A stretch of 64,000 bases of DNA. Source: Oryzias latipes. Lineage: Eukaryota > Chordata > Actinopteri > Beloniformes > Adrianichthyidae. The position numbers and the translations under genes are program-made. This document shows, piece by piece, positions 1 to 11,624 of the stretch. Every line of letters starts with the position of its first letter. Positions within the stretch are counted from its first letter, which is position 1. Location of the stretch: assembly GCF_002234675.1 (NCBI RefSeq), contig NC_019876.2, positions 20,963,661 to 21,027,660 of the forward strand, read 5' to 3'. The notes beneath the pieces are model-generated. The model searched no databases. It was not told where the DNA came from and saw only the letters and a list, made by a program, of their open reading frames with translations.

Positions 1-661
1 TCAGAAAAATTAAATAATAATAAAAGGAAAATACAAGTTTTACAAAAAAATTAAAAAAAAACATAACGCGATAAAAAATCCAAAACACGTAGAACATCCT
101 GTTTTCTTCTGTGTAAGGTTCAGTAGAAATAAAAACGAAAGAAAAATGAGAAAAACTGCTGAACCTTGAAAAGCATGCAGATGCTATCTCAGGCAAACCT
201 GTTACACAACCAGGTGTGAGATGAACAGAGAGACTTTCAAAGTATTACAGTATGCTCTTGTTCTCTGTAACCTGTCAGACGGAAAAAGCCAAGGCAACAC
301 CTGTTCACACACAGCTTCAGAAAACATCAGTGTTTGAACCTGTTTCAGTTCTCCCCCCCCCCCCCCCCCATTTTTGACATTTAATAAGTTTTTCTAAAAC
401 TTTTATGAAACATTTTATAATTCATTTTATCATTCAATTATTTATAAATATAATTCATTCATACTGATGCAATAGGAAGACTTGGAAAAAGTCTGTGGTT
501 GGATTTTACTTACTTGAAACCAGAAATCAGGTGTGAATGTAATTTTTTACTATATTTTTGTTGGGATTATTGCTACCTCCAGTTATTGGAACTTTTTGTT
601 ATTGTTTACACAGTTTTATAATTTCCTTATTTTATCTTTATATCTCCTGTATGCAATCGTG
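1..661 (+). repeat. Left arm of the 5.2-kb foldback
   Basis: Reverse-complement partner of 4534-5207. It may continue outside the window. Confidence 0.8.
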
Positions 662-750
662 TGTCTTCTTGTATCAAGCTCATCAGTGGTCATTGTCTAA
701 TTTACACCATTGTGAAAACATGAAATTATAAAAAAGAAAAAACTGTGTAA

Positions 751-953
751 CCCCTGTGCTATCCTAGGCACTTTAACGTTGGGACTTGGGTCATCTAGAC
801 CCACTAGACAGTGCTCTGAACCGTTTTTCTTCAATGACTTGTGATCTCCACTGGTGTCAATGGATTACATGAAATCTTTCCACCTTTATCCACCTTTGTC
901 ATGGTAGGGAGAACATGTCAAAGTAAGGGTGGGGTCATAGGATAGAACAAGGG
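751..953. mobile_element. piggyBac-type MITE, copy 1
   Basis: About 203 bp, with inverted ends of the form CCCTTGTGCTATCCTAG and its complement. It is the first of six related copies in this window. The right flank is TTAA and the left is GTAA, so the target duplication is slightly decayed. The ends here have drifted (CCCCTGTGCTATC, GATAGAACAAGGG). TTAA duplications and CCC-starting ends are hallmarks of the piggyBac superfamily; assignment rests on those two features only. Confidence 0.75.
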
Positions 954-1189
954 TTAAAATAAAGTAAATAATTCCATTTCATTATTGTTTTGCAACTTCT
1001 TCCAACCTTCAGGTTTGAAAAAAAAAACTAAATGATGAAATGCACATCTGTTTGTACAATACAGCAAAAACAATAAAAAATTAAAGCCGCAAGCGGCGTT
1101 GTATGGCCCGCAGACGCAACCCGCCTTCCACGCCCAACTCTACGCACCACCGCTGACCTCACCGCCCTCACAGCCCGCAAATTAAAAGC

Positions 1190-1600
1190 TAGTCAAGGCT
1201 GGATTTGCTAATTATGCTAACAATGCTAACTATGCTAATGTGGCTAAAAGTGCTAGCATTGTAATCAGCATCATCAACTAACTCAGAAAAACACATTACC
1301 TAAAATGCTAACTATGCTAACTATGCTAGCTATGCTAATGTGGCTAAAAGTGCTAGCATAGCGATCACCATCATCAACTGACTCAGAAAAACCCATTACC
1401 TAAAATGCTAATTATGCTAACTATGCTAGCTATGTTAATGTCGCTAAAATTGCTAGCATAGCGATCAGCATCATCAACTGACTCAGAAAAACACAATACC
1501 TGAAATGCTAATTATGCTAACTATGCTAGTTATGCTAACATAGCTTAAAGTGCTAGCATAGCGATTAGCATCATCAACTGACTCAGAAAAACACATTCCT
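1190..1600. repeat. Tandem array of four ~105-bp units rich in ATGCTAACT
   Basis: Four successive units each carry runs of TGCTAACTATGCTA, then GTGCTAGCAT, then CATCATCAACTGACTCAGAA. Units start near 1205, 1298, 1406 and 1505 and differ at a few positions. Each unit also has internal 8-9 bp sub-repeats. No spacer diversity exists, so it is a minisatellite inside the foldback loop. Confidence 0.85.
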
Positions 1601-1924
1601 CCATTGGCGAGAGCTACATGTCATAAGTTGATAAAAAACCCACTTTTTCCAAAATGGCGGCTTTTCTGTTGATTTTATCTCCATAGCAACCATTTTATGT
1701 TTTGGTCCCCTCGGGAGGACGAACAGATTGACGTCAGTTTCGGACAAATCGGTAAAAGTAAACTTTTTGTTGGCCTAAGCAACAGTGGTTTTATGCTAAC
1801 CACGCCCACATTCCTTATATGTCCATATCCAGTGTTTTTCAATGTATTCTGTTTCAGGCATTAATGCATGCATTCAATTTTCACTGTATTGTATTGAAAT
1901 GCATGGGAGTTATAACAGTGCGCC

Positions 1925-2985
1925 ACTTTGCTAGCTTGCCACGCGCACGCCGTTTAAAATCTACAACTTCTAATTCCAACATTTTTTACACAGTAGCTTG
2001 CCATTGATGCCCAAAACGTTTCGAGACAATCGATGAAAATTCCAACGACAAGTTTACGTTTGAATCTGGTGGTAAAGGTGTTTTTTATAAAAAATTCAAG
2101 ATGGCCGCCTTTTCCCGAGGTCAAAGGTCGACGAAACTCCAGAGGTGATTGTAGGCTTACGCTAGGGACATGTGCGTCAAATTTCGTGAAAATCGCTCGA
2201 AAAAAAGTTCATTTTTCCATATTGTGTAAAAACGCGAAAAACTCAAAATGGCAGATTTTGGCACAAAATGGCCGCCGAACCGTAGGTCGTGTCGCCATCA
2301 CGTAATGATTTCAAAACTTTCTTTGGATATACCCGACAAAGGTATCTGGGTTTCTCTAGCCGATTCTTAAAAATAAAATCCGAAAAAAAGTTTTTTTGCC
2401 GAGTCAGCACTTTTTTTTGCGATCGTTTTTTGTTTACCACGGCCACATTCCTTCATCGATTTTGTCGTATGTGACATCGTTTTGTTCTGTGTGGGCCAGG
2501 GTATCGCATATTTCAGTTTCAGGCTATTCCGATAAAATATGTGCGAGCTAGCTAAAATGGCGACGGTTGCGAATTAGCCACGCGCACGCGTTTCAAATTC
2601 TACAACTTCTAATTCCAACATTTTGTCCACAGTAGCTTGCCATTGATGCCCGAGAAGTTTCAAAAAGATCGATAAAAATCCCTAGGACGAGTTTTCGTTT
2701 GTATCCGTTACTAAATGTGCTTTTTTATGAAAATTCAAGATGGCCGCCCCTTCCAAAGGTCAAAGGTCAACGAAACTTCTTTGGTTATTGTAGAATCAAG
2801 GTCGTGGCATGTGTGTCCGATTTCGTGAAAATCGCTTGAACAAAAGTGTCGTTTTCCCATATTGTGAAAAAACACGAAAATCGCCATTTCTCTGAGTTCG
2901 CCACAAAATGGCCGCCAAGCCGTAGGTCGTGTGGCCATCCCATAATAATTTCATAACTTCTTTGGGATATCTCCAACACGCGTGT
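1925..2985. repeat. Two diverged direct copies of a ~410-bp block
   Basis: About 1940-2345 and 2575-2985 share landmarks in the same order: CCACGCGCACG, CTACAACTTCTAATTCCAAC, AGTAGCTTGCCATTGATGCC, TTCAAGATGGCCGCC, CAAATTTCGTGAAAATCGCT-like and CCGTAGGTCGTG. The copies are ~640 bp apart and clearly diverged. Neither contains a convincing protein. The 3' parts of both are non-coding AT-rich DNA. Confidence 0.75.
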
Positions 2986-3218
2986 TTTGGTTTTGTTGCT
3001 CTAATTTGAAATATTTTTTTTTGGCCCCATAAGCAATTTTCGGCCCATTCATTTTTTTGACGGGAACGCTCGCTGTGATGTCATCGACTTCGGGGGGGTG
3101 GCGTTCTCTTTGGCGAAAATTCATTTTCAATTTATCCTAGGTGTGTGCCAATTTTGGTGAGTTTTCGGGTATGTGGCGGGGGTCAAATTTGCGATCAACC
3201 GATCCGTTAGAAACGGGA

Positions 3219-3987
3219 ATAATAAGAAACGAAGCAGAAACAATATAGAAGTTTTTGCAGTCAGGTGGTCTATGTATTTCAATGCGGCCTGTCTTTTACT
3301 ATAGGCTGGGCATGTCTTTTTGGCTTTAAACCCGTCTTTTGAGGGCTTTTTGGGGCTTTTTCGTGTTTTTGTCGTCGCTTTTGCGACTACAATTTTGTCG
3401 TTTTTGCGTTGGTGTTGTGCGTGTGTGTGTGTATTTTTGTTGCGTTACACAATTGTCGTGTCGTTTTGTGCTTTGGGCGACTTTTGACCCCATTTTTTGG
3501 CGTTTTGACGCGTTTTTTTGATGTTTTGGACCTTTTTGAGTGTTCGACCCTCGTAGCAGTTACAATATGGTCCTTGCACTCTGTGAGTGCTGCGGGCCAT
3601 AATAATAATGAAACGAAGCAGAAACAATATAGAAGTTTTTGCGGTTAGGATTTCCCATGTATTTCAATGCGGCCTGTCTTTTACTATAGGCTGGGCATGT
3701 CTTTTTGGCTTTAAACCCGTCTTTTGAGGGCTTTTTTGGGCATTTTTGTGTTTTTGTCGTCATTTTTGCGACTACAATTTTTACGTTTTTGCGTTGGTGT
3801 TGTGCGTGTGTGTGTGTATTTTTGTTGCGTTACACAATTGTCGTGTCGTTGTGTGCTTTGGGCGACTTTTGACCCCATTTTTTGGCGTTTTGACGCGTTT
3901 TTTTGACGTTTTGGACTTTTTGAGTGTTCGACCCTCGTAGCAGTTACAATATGGTCCTTGCAGTCTATGACTGCTGCGGGCCATAAT
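3219..3987. repeat. Tandem duplication of a ~381-bp unit
   Basis: 3219-3600 and 3600-3987 are nearly identical. Both run from AATAATAAGAAACGAAGCAG through TTTTGTTGCGTTACACAATT to GCTGCGGGCCATAATAA. The copies differ at scattered bases (for example GCAGTCAGGTGG against GCGGTTAGGATT). High identity indicates a duplication much younger than the 410-bp blocks upstream. Confidence 0.85.
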
Positions 3988-4172
3988 AAAACAACATAGC
4001 TGCACCTTCCTTAGTTAAAACCAACCTGAGGGTTTGATACGTCACTACAAAAGCTTCTTACTTTACTAATTCTAAGAGATTAACAGGTGCGTTTTTCCAA
4101 GTAGTGAGGTTTCCTTGTGTTTTTTTTTTTGCAACCTGTTAGGGTAAGAAACCGGCAGGTTCAGTGCATTCC

Positions 4173-4305
<133 letters not shown>

Positions 4306-4389
4306 ACATTCTCAGGAGCTGGGAGGTAAGAAACCGGCAGGTTCAGTGCATTCCACAGTCATGCAACACTTGATCTCCTGAGAAGTTTC

Positions 4390-4492
4390 TTTCTATCTAT
4401 CTATAAATATATGTATATATATTCTCAGGACCTCATATATATATATATATATATATTTTTTTTTTTTCTCAGGAGCTATCTATCTATCTATC

Positions 4493-4525
<33 letters not shown>

Positions 4526-4532
4526 ATATATA
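4390..4532. repeat. (TA)n and (TATC)n low-complexity tract
   Basis: Blocks of ATATAT and TATC separated by copies of TTCTCAGGA. The sequence AGAAACCGGCAGGTTCAGTG occurs on both sides of the GATA tract (4147 and 4328), a small direct repeat. Confidence 0.85.
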
Positions 4533-4533
4533 T

Positions 4534-5207
4534 ACGATTGCATACAGGAGATATAAAGATAAAATAAGGAAATTATAAAACTGTGTAAACAATAACAAAA
4601 AGTTCCAATAACTGGAGGTAGCAATAATCCCAACAAAAATATAGTAAAAAATTATATTCACACCTGATCTCTGGTTTCAAAATCAGTAAAGTAAAATTCA
4701 ACCACAGACTTTTTCCAAGTCTTCCCATTGCATCAGTATGAATGAATTATTTTTATAAATAATTGAATGATAAAATGAATTATAAAATGTTTTATAAAAG
4801 TTTTAGAAAAACGCATTAAATGTCAAAAATGGGGGGGGGGTTTGGGAGAACTGAAACACGTTCAAACACTGATGTTTTCTGAAGCTGTGTGTGAACAGGT
4901 GTTGCTTTGGCTTTTTCCGTCTGACAGGTTACAGTGAATAGGAGCGTATTGTAATACTTTGAAAGTCTCATGATGTTCTGTTCGTCTCACACCTGGTTGT
5001 GTAACAGGTTTGCCTGAGATAGCATCCGCATGCTTTTCAAGATTCAGCAGTTTTTCTCATTTTTCTTTCGTTTTTATTTCTACTGAACCTTACACAGAAG
5101 AAAACAGGATGTTCTACGTGTTTTGGATTTTTTATCGCGTTATGTTTTTTTTTAATTTTTTTGTAAAACTTGTATTTTCCTTTTATTATTTTATTTAATT
5201 TTTCTGA
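4534..5207 (-). repeat. Right arm of the 5.2-kb foldback
   Basis: Pairs with 1-661. The match stops at about 5207, where the sequence continues TTGAGTTTGG. Confidence 0.8.
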
Positions 5208-5504
5208 TTGAGTTTGGGACAGAGATCTCTGAGAAGTAGTTAGGAATAAACTAAATTTGTGGTAAAGGAATAACAAAAGCTAGTAGTTGTAATGTCTGTG
5301 ATAGCACAAAAAGAAGGAAATTACAGAAGAGAGGCTGTGTCTGTTTCACTGCTCACCACTGAGTGGAGAATATAGTCCATCTGCCATTTTGTACTGCTGT
5401 CTGAAACTATAAATTCCAAAACCCAGTACCCTGGAAGTTTCCCAGAAGTGTGAAAAACCAGTGTGAATTGATGCTCACTAAAAATAGACCACAATTTATT
5501 GCAT
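5208..5504. other. Unique spacer between two large elements
   Basis: I see no gene, splice-site pair or repeat landmark here. Confidence 0.5.
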
Positions 5505-5929
5505 TTGTACGACAGCGTTTTAGGGCCACCAAAAAAAAAAATAACTAAAATTACGAGATTTTATCTTGTAAAATTAGGAGATAAAAAGTCGTAAATTTAC
5601 GAGTTTTTATCTCATAAATTTGCAACTTTTTTTTTTCTTTTTTTCTTTCTTTTTTCGATTCTCCTCTCTTTTTTCTGCCTTTGCCCACAAGTGGCCTTGA
5701 TAGGCTCCGGCCTGTTACCCTTAAAGACTGATTTGTTCACTGTAAATATGAGATTTTTTTTTTTTTCTTTTTCTTTTTTTTTTTTTAACTTTTTCTGTCC
5801 AACAGCTGAGCAAACAGATTAGAGCTGAAGGCTTTTTGTGTTGGACAGGTTTTACTATCACAAAAAGAGGTTATATAGCTTCAAGAAACTAGAGTGTAGA
5901 TTTGTATAAACCCCTTTTTGTCGTATTAT

Positions 5930-8120
5930 TTTTTTTTTATTTGTTACATTTAGTGTGTGTGGGGAGGGAGAGGGGAAGAATGTGAGGGGAGGGTGGAAGA
6001 GAGTAAAAGGAAGAAAGGTGAAAAGGTGGGGGATACAAGCACTGATTTGAATAAGTTATTATTTTAAGCTGTAACAATTATACCAGATCTGCTGGAAAGA
6101 CGAATGTTACATAAAAGGTGAAAATCTGACACTAAGATGAGCGAAAAAAATCTGTCCATCAATACACTGTAGGTAAGGAGGAGGGATGAAGCAGACAGGG
6201 AGCAGTGTGGCAGTGTGCACGTGCATGTGGGGGTGGAGATACATGCATGCTGCCGACGTGAACCATGTGTTCATAAAGGGAGCATGATCCTACCCAGCCA
6301 GACCAGCCAGACCAGGAGAGGGGAGGAGAGCCCCCCAGGCCAGAAGCCCCCCCAGCATCCGGACCCAGGCAGCCCGGGAGGGGAGGAGGAGGGGACCGCC
6401 CACCCCACCAGCCAGGCACAGAGAGGGCCCCCCTACACGGGCCCCCCCAATGCCCAGAGGCACAAGCGAACCCAGTGTCCGGCCCCCAGGCCACAAGACA
6501 GGAGCGCTTAGCCGTACCAGGCGGCAGCCATGGGGGCCACCGGGCGCCGGACACCGAGACAAAGGCCAGGGACGAAGCCAGGGCCCCCGGAACCCATGAG
6601 CCGGCCACCACCCGACCGGCGCGCCGTCTCCGCAAGCCAGCCCAGTCACGCGACCCTAGCAACCCAGGGATCGCCACGCACCCACAGCCACCCGCCACAA
6701 CCCTAAAACCCTACGCACTACAACCCCCCCCCCCCCCATTATATCTGAGCCCCCCTCCCCAACCCTCTCAGTGCCCTCCCCTCTCTGTGATGGGGAGGGA
6801 AAGCCCCAGAGGGTCCCAGCGAGCCAGCCCCCAGGTCCGTCCCACCCATGCACTCACACACACATACTCACAATCATCTGGTTACCCTCCCTATCCCCGA
6901 CGCCACGCAGTAACCCCCCCCCCAGCCGGCCGACCTCCAGCGCCGTATGCCCGACCCTTCCCGCAGCCGACAGGATACCCATAAGCCCTGCCGCCCTGAA
7001 AGGACCATGCGGGTGAAGACCGGCCGCCCCCCCCCCCCCCCCCGACCCCATCCATGTATGGAGGTGTGGGAGTGCTGTGTGTGTGCTGCAGGTAAAATAG
7101 GAGGTCACCAGTGTGGGGGGCTCCACCGCTGCCAAGCCGCAAAGCCCCCCACTCCGGGGTCCTTCTGTGAGTGGTGTGTATTTGCTGTGTGTGTGCTGCT
7201 AGCATGCAATGTGTGTGTCTACAGAGGAAGTTAAAATTGTGGGGGGGGCCAGCGAAAGGTGAGCACGGATGTTTCACCGTGCCCCCCTCCACCAGACCCT
7301 CTCCACAAGGCCCTAGATGAATCAGAGTGTCTAATATGCAAGTAAAAAGCGGGGAGGAGGGCGGGGGCCAACGAGAACCCAGAGAGGGGCATCCCCATTG
7401 AGCCCCGCCAGCATACCCCTCCCATCCAGATCCCGGGGCCCTATGTGCCTGTGTGCAATATTTGTTTGGGTGAGAGCGGGGAGGAGCGGGCGGATGGGCA
7501 CAACCGGGGGAGAAGGCTCCCCCGAGCGACCGGCCCCCCAGCCGGCCGCGGTAGGCGCCCCCCCTCCCAGAGCGGCCGGGCAGCCAGAAACGGCAAGCCA
7601 GCCGCAGTTGGAGGCCAGAGCCTCGTGGCGCCGAGAGACGGCCAGCAAGGAAGGGTCCCGGTGCCAGAACGGAGGGGCAGGGGGTCCAGCCCCACCATTC
7701 ATACCCTGGCCTCCCTAAGGACTAGCACACCGCCCCCCCAGCCCCCCCCCCACCAAAAAATAAATAAATAATAAAATAATAATAATGATAATAATAAAAT
7801 AAATAATAAAATAATAATAATAATAATAATAATGAAATAAACCCACCCAAGTTAACCCATTAACCCCTGCTGTGACTGTGGCATCGACCCCCGGGGGGCC
7901 AGGCCACGCGCCAACTACCGGCCACGGGCGAAACACCGGCCATGATGCTCTGACATGAGGTTTCTGTAGTGGTTGATGCTAAGATTATTTTTAGATTTCC
8001 AGTTTAGGAGGATAGTTTTCTTTGCGATACATACAGCGGTGAGAACCATATAAGCCTTGTTAGATTCCATGTTGATGTTATTCAGGTCACCTAATAAGCA
8101 GAATTTGGGGCAAGCAGGAA
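5930..8120 (-). mobile_element. L1-like LINE 3' part with GC-rich tail (5'-truncated)
   Basis: On the minus strand, 8110 down to ~7940 encodes a short stretch reading like the C-terminal end of an L1 ORF2, with an AKKTILLNWKSKN-type motif (AKK.I..NWK is conserved there). Below it is 1.7 kb of G/C-rich low-complexity DNA (6180-7940) with long C or G runs, CTG/GTGT tracts and an AAT microsatellite at ~7757-7840. Long open frames across 6159-7771 on both strands follow from the lack of AT-rich stops and are not genes. The lower boundary is uncertain. Confidence 0.5.
7757..7840. repeat. (AAT)n / (AAATA)n microsatellite
   Basis: Runs of AATAATAAT and AAATAAATAA next to the GC-rich tract. Confidence 0.9.
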
Positions 8121-8740
8121 AATAAATTTACAACTTAAAATCTCGTAAATTTGCGAGAAACAAGTCATAGATTAAAAAGGAGAAAAAACCGAAGTTGTCT
8201 GTTTATCGGAGCCTAGCTTGAAGATGAATTATGTGGAGCCTTTTTTGAAGCTTTATTTCCGGATTATAGGTTTAAAACAAAGAGATTCTGAACCTTTTGA
8301 TGACTCAAAATCAGATTATTGTCAGTGAGGTCGGCTTTCCGGGGTTCAGTGTCAGTAAAGCGGAGATTCATATGTACAGTAAAATAAGGAGCACAGAGAC
8401 ACGTTTGGGTGTAGAGAACCACTGCAGCCTTTATTTTCCTTTTCATTCACATTAATTTTTTTTTACGTCACACAGACGTAGAGATCTGGGGCCTCATTTA
8501 TAAAACTTTGCGTAGGATTTGCGTCAGAAGTGGCGTACGGATGAAACATAGGATGTGCGTACGCACAGAAATATTCGGAGTTATATAACCGTGCGCACGC
8601 ACATCCTACGCATCTTTCTCTTAATAAATCACAACCAATTCTAAATGCTGCGCAGCTTTTGCGGCCTCAAGACACGCCTATAGTTGCCCATAAAAAGTCC
8701 GTGAAACGCCCACAAATTAATATTCATGGGTTGCGAAACC

Positions 8741-9215
8741 ATGCCAAACACGTAGAGAAAATCAAAAAAACGTAACTTTACTCAATGTGAAGTAGAAGTT
8801 ATCGTTGGCGAGGTGGAAAAGAGGAGAATAATGTTGTTTGGAGGGCACAGTGTGGGTATTACTAATGCCAAAAAGGCACGTGAGTGGCAGACGGCGGCAG
8901 ACACTGTAAATGCTGTAGCCTCACAACCTCGGACCGTGGCCGAAATAAAAAAGAAAAGGTCGGACATCAAAGTCAAGGCAAAAACGTCTAGCGCTGCCCC
9001 CCCCCCCCCCCCACACACACACACCTGTGTCTGCCACGGGGGGGGGGGGGGGGGGGGACACACACACCGGAGCTGACCCCTCCTGATGAGAGACTGGCGG
9101 CAATAATTGGGGAATCCCTTTTAAGTGGAGTGGTGACTGAGGCGCAGGGGGACACCGACGCGCCAGATGCACCGGGTGACACACCCCCAAAAGCCCGCAG
9201 AGGAAGTCGGAACCG
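8741..9215 (+). pseudogene. Harbinger Myb/SANT-like DNA-binding protein, broken
   Basis: Reading from the ATG at 8741, the frame meets a TAG at codon 5. It then continues with EVEVIVGEVEKRR, LFGG, GITNAKKAREWQ and TVAEIKKKRSDIKVKAK. This matches the Myb/SANT-like domain of proteins that accompany Harbinger transposases (the NAIF1 / Myb-partner-of-profilin-like group), including the TV.E.KKK..D.K..AK signature of the third helix. The frame is lost in the poly-C/poly-G tract (8998-9058). A second piece (PPDERLAAIIGESL, then TEAQGDTDAPDAP) resumes afterwards in another frame. The intact protein would bind the transposon ends; this copy is dead. Confidence 0.7.
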
Positions 9216-9326
9216 GCTCATAAGCCACTCGTCCTCGTTTGCCAACAAGTCTCCTTGCTGTCTAAATATGCGTTCACTCCGAATTCTTCCATTTGCCACA
9301 TCTTCTAAGAGCGCAAGATCAGCCAT
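9190..9326 (-). pseudogene. HARBI1-type transposase, N-terminal remnant
   Basis: On the minus strand from the ATG at 9326 the frame reads MADLALLEDVANG, RIRSERIFRQQ and EDEWLMSRFRLP. This pattern (ALLED.AN, R.ER.FR, W...RFR.P) is the N-terminus of vertebrate Harbinger transposases. Homology stops after RFRLP at about 9200. The catalytic DDE region is absent, so an internal deletion removed most of the gene. It faces the Myb-like pseudogene on the opposite strand. Confidence 0.7.
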
Positions 9327-10729
9327 TGTGCGTCATTACGCGTTGTGATGGGGCATTTTATTTCCCTCCATTTAATTACATCTGACAAGCTGCAGATGTC
9401 GGTAATAATCGACGTGGAAATGGGAAATTGATCAGCGCAAATGTAATTTCTTGTTGCTTTCTGAATGGTCGAGACATACGCCATACATTGTTTTATCAAA
9501 AATAAAACAAACTAAAGGCATATGCATGAATACCATAATTCCGTACCTTATGAAGAAATGTTTTACTATGAAAACAACTTTCCCTAGTGGACAATTAATG
9601 CATCTCTCTCTCTCTATCCATCTGTCCGTCTAATTGCACCTATATCTGCTCCGCCAGACGGACACATTGACGGGAATGTCAGTTTTGTACATTATTTCGT
9701 TCTGTTAAATATATTATTTATGAGGATGAATTGCACAACATGCCAATATTGCAGAACATATTTCACTTTTCTTTTTGCAAATATGTGTTCATGTGAATTT
9801 CTGTTGTAATTTTCGTTTGATTTTTTTTTATTTGTTTCACTGCTGATCGATCAAACGGGTGTTCGTGTAGGCTGTTAATTGTAAGACTTGCTTTGTGAAG
9901 TCTCCATGTTATCTATGAGAGGCAGTATTGTCATTTTCACTTTCACGCGTTTCTTCCATCTGCCGACGGCGTCGCCGTTTCTCATTTCATCCGTTTTTGT
10001 GCGTACGCCTGGGTCAGAGCTTGCGTGAAGGACCGCACATTTTCCCGTCAAGTTTGCTTTTTATAAATATCAACTATGCCATAGTGAGTGGCGTACGCCT
10101 TCTTTTGTGCGTACGCAACGTTTATAAATGAGGCCCCTGGTCTTTGGTGGAGGAAGAAAGGATTCAAGTGGACAGCTGCAGGGATACCGATGGCTTCATC
10201 AATGGCTGCAGAGATCCTGCAAACCACCCATCAATAAATTAAACTTTAATAAATCATAAATCATACAAATGAGCTTCCAGACATTTGGAACGTTCAAACT
10301 CATTCAGCTCACCTGTTCAACAAGGTTTAGTCGGTCTGCTCTGTTGCTGCCTGGCGTTCACCTGCTGCTCTGCATGCTCACTTCCACTTTAATCTCGTAA
10401 ATTTACGAGTTTTTTTCTCATACATTTACGACTTAAAATCTTGTAAATTTACGAGTTATTTCTCATAAATTTACGAGTTTTTATCTTAAAAATTTACGAG
10501 ATAAAATCTCGTAATTTTACTTTTTTTTTGGTGGCCCTAATACTCCGTCGTACATTTGAATAGTTTTTCATGTCAGAATTGTTTTTTTTTAATCTTTTAT
10601 AAAGCATCTAGGTTTTCATTATCAGAACACAGTGGATTCATTAATACTGTAGTATTCATAAAAATGCTTATATTTGTTAGGTTTTACTTTGTGAAATCCA
10701 AAATGTCATATTTGACGTTTACTAAATGT

Positions 10730-10850
10730 TTTGAGACAGACTGGCGAGGCAGTCCCCTGCCTTTGCCTATAAGTGGCCAGGATAGGCTCCGGCAGACCCA
10801 TGACCCCGGAAAGGACAAACGGAAGAAGATGAATGAAAATGTTTAGAGCA
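10730..10850 (+). repeat. Fragment of a common teleost retroposon tail
   Basis: Contains AGTGGCCAGGATAGGCTCCG and GACCCCGGAAAGGACAAACG, then GAAGAAGATGAATGAA. This is the 3' tail of widespread fish SINE/LINE families. A shorter related piece lies at 5690-5720. The rest of 10560-12180 holds no gene I can support. Confidence 0.55.
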
Positions 10851-11164
10851 TGGTGTCTGAATTGCTTTTAAAATCCTGGGCACTGGATAGTCCCGCATTA
10901 TTTAGTTTTTTATCTGTTTGGGAGTAGGGAGGGAATTTGGACACAGACAGTACCTTCTGCATAAATCACATTTGCATGTTTTATGTTAACACTTGTACAC
11001 TTGGTCTACAATAAAGTAAGAAATCTTACTTTAAATGAATCATCTATTTTATAATATACAACTGTCAGGTTTTGAATAAGCTGGACCCAAATGCAGACAG
11101 GAAACAGATTTATTGAGAAGAGGATTGAGTCTTTAAGAGAGTAAACTGGCAGAAGATCCAGAAG

Positions 11165-11420
11165 GCGAGGCTGAAAGTGGTGGGCTTGGCTCGTGTTTGA
11201 GCTGCTTGGTTTGGTTTGCTTTGGTTCGGCTTGGCTTGGCTTGGCTTGACTTGGTGTGGTGCAGCTTAGCTTGGCTGGACCTTGCTTGGTTCGGGGCTGC
11301 TTGGCTCAGCTTGGTTGGGTCTTGAGCTGCTTGGCGTGGCGTGGCGTGGCTTGGCTTGGCGTGGCTTGGCTTGGCTTGGCTTAGTCTTGAGCTGCTCAAC
11401 TTGGCTTTGCTTAGCGTTTG
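11165..11420. repeat. Pentanucleotide (GGCTT)n minisatellite
   Basis: Degenerate GGCTT/GGCGT units (TTGGCTTGGCTTGGC and similar) run for about 250 bp. Open frames made of KPSQA / AWLGL repeats on the two strands come from this tract. Confidence 0.85.
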
Positions 11421-11624
11421 CTTTAACCAGCGGGGATCAGTGGTCTTTTCCATAGAGGAGAACAGACGTACCGACGATGGCCGGAGGAAGAGAAGGACTT
11501 ATAAAGGCAGACTAATCAGATGTAGAACAGGTGCGGGAACCAGCGGCAGGTGTGCGGGGACGGCCTCGACACCTGACAACAACATTCTTAGTATTGTAAA
11601 ATTGTGGACATAATTAATGTATTT

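Larger units (their letters stand above)
8488..10137. mobile_element. Decayed PIF/Harbinger transposon
   Basis: The inverted ends are GGGGCCTCATTTATAAA at 8488 and its complement ending at 10137. Subterminal GTGCGTACGCA palindromes lie near both ends. Inside are two broken genes in convergent orientation: a Myb/SANT-like gene on + (from 8741) and the start of a HARBI1-type transposase on - (from 9326). This two-gene layout is characteristic of PIF/Harbinger elements. Most of the transposase is missing, so the copy cannot move by itself. Long poly-C and poly-G runs at 8998-9058 lie between the genes. A 3-bp target duplication is not evident. Confidence 0.8.
5505..10560. mobile_element. ~5-kb composite DNA element with GGGCCACC inverted ends
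   Basis: The left end near 5508-5545 (GTACGAC, then TTAGGGCCACCAAAAAAA) is inverted at 10525-10555 (TTTTTTTGGTGGCCCTAATA, then GTCGTAC). Just inside both ends are repeated short palindromes, CTCGTAAATTTACGAG and variants, at 5550-5630 and 10390-10520, so the subterminal DNA can fold. The interior carries LINE-derived minus-strand DNA (5930-8120) and a PIF/Harbinger element (8488-10137), which look like later insertions. No transposase of its own remains. The superfamily is undetermined. Confidence 0.6.

Noticed and set aside
1190-1600. CRISPR-like regular repeats
   Set aside because: There are no unique spacers, the units are directly abutting and degenerate, and the sequence is eukaryotic.
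6159-7771. Several overlapping open frames of 80-180 codons on both strands
   Set aside because: They lie in a GC-rich, low-complexity LINE-derived tract, overlap each other on both strands, and show only Pro/Gly/Ala/Arg-rich composition without domains.
11133-11453. Repetitive open frame on the minus strand (KPSHA-type)
   Set aside because: Translation of the GGCTT pentanucleotide array.
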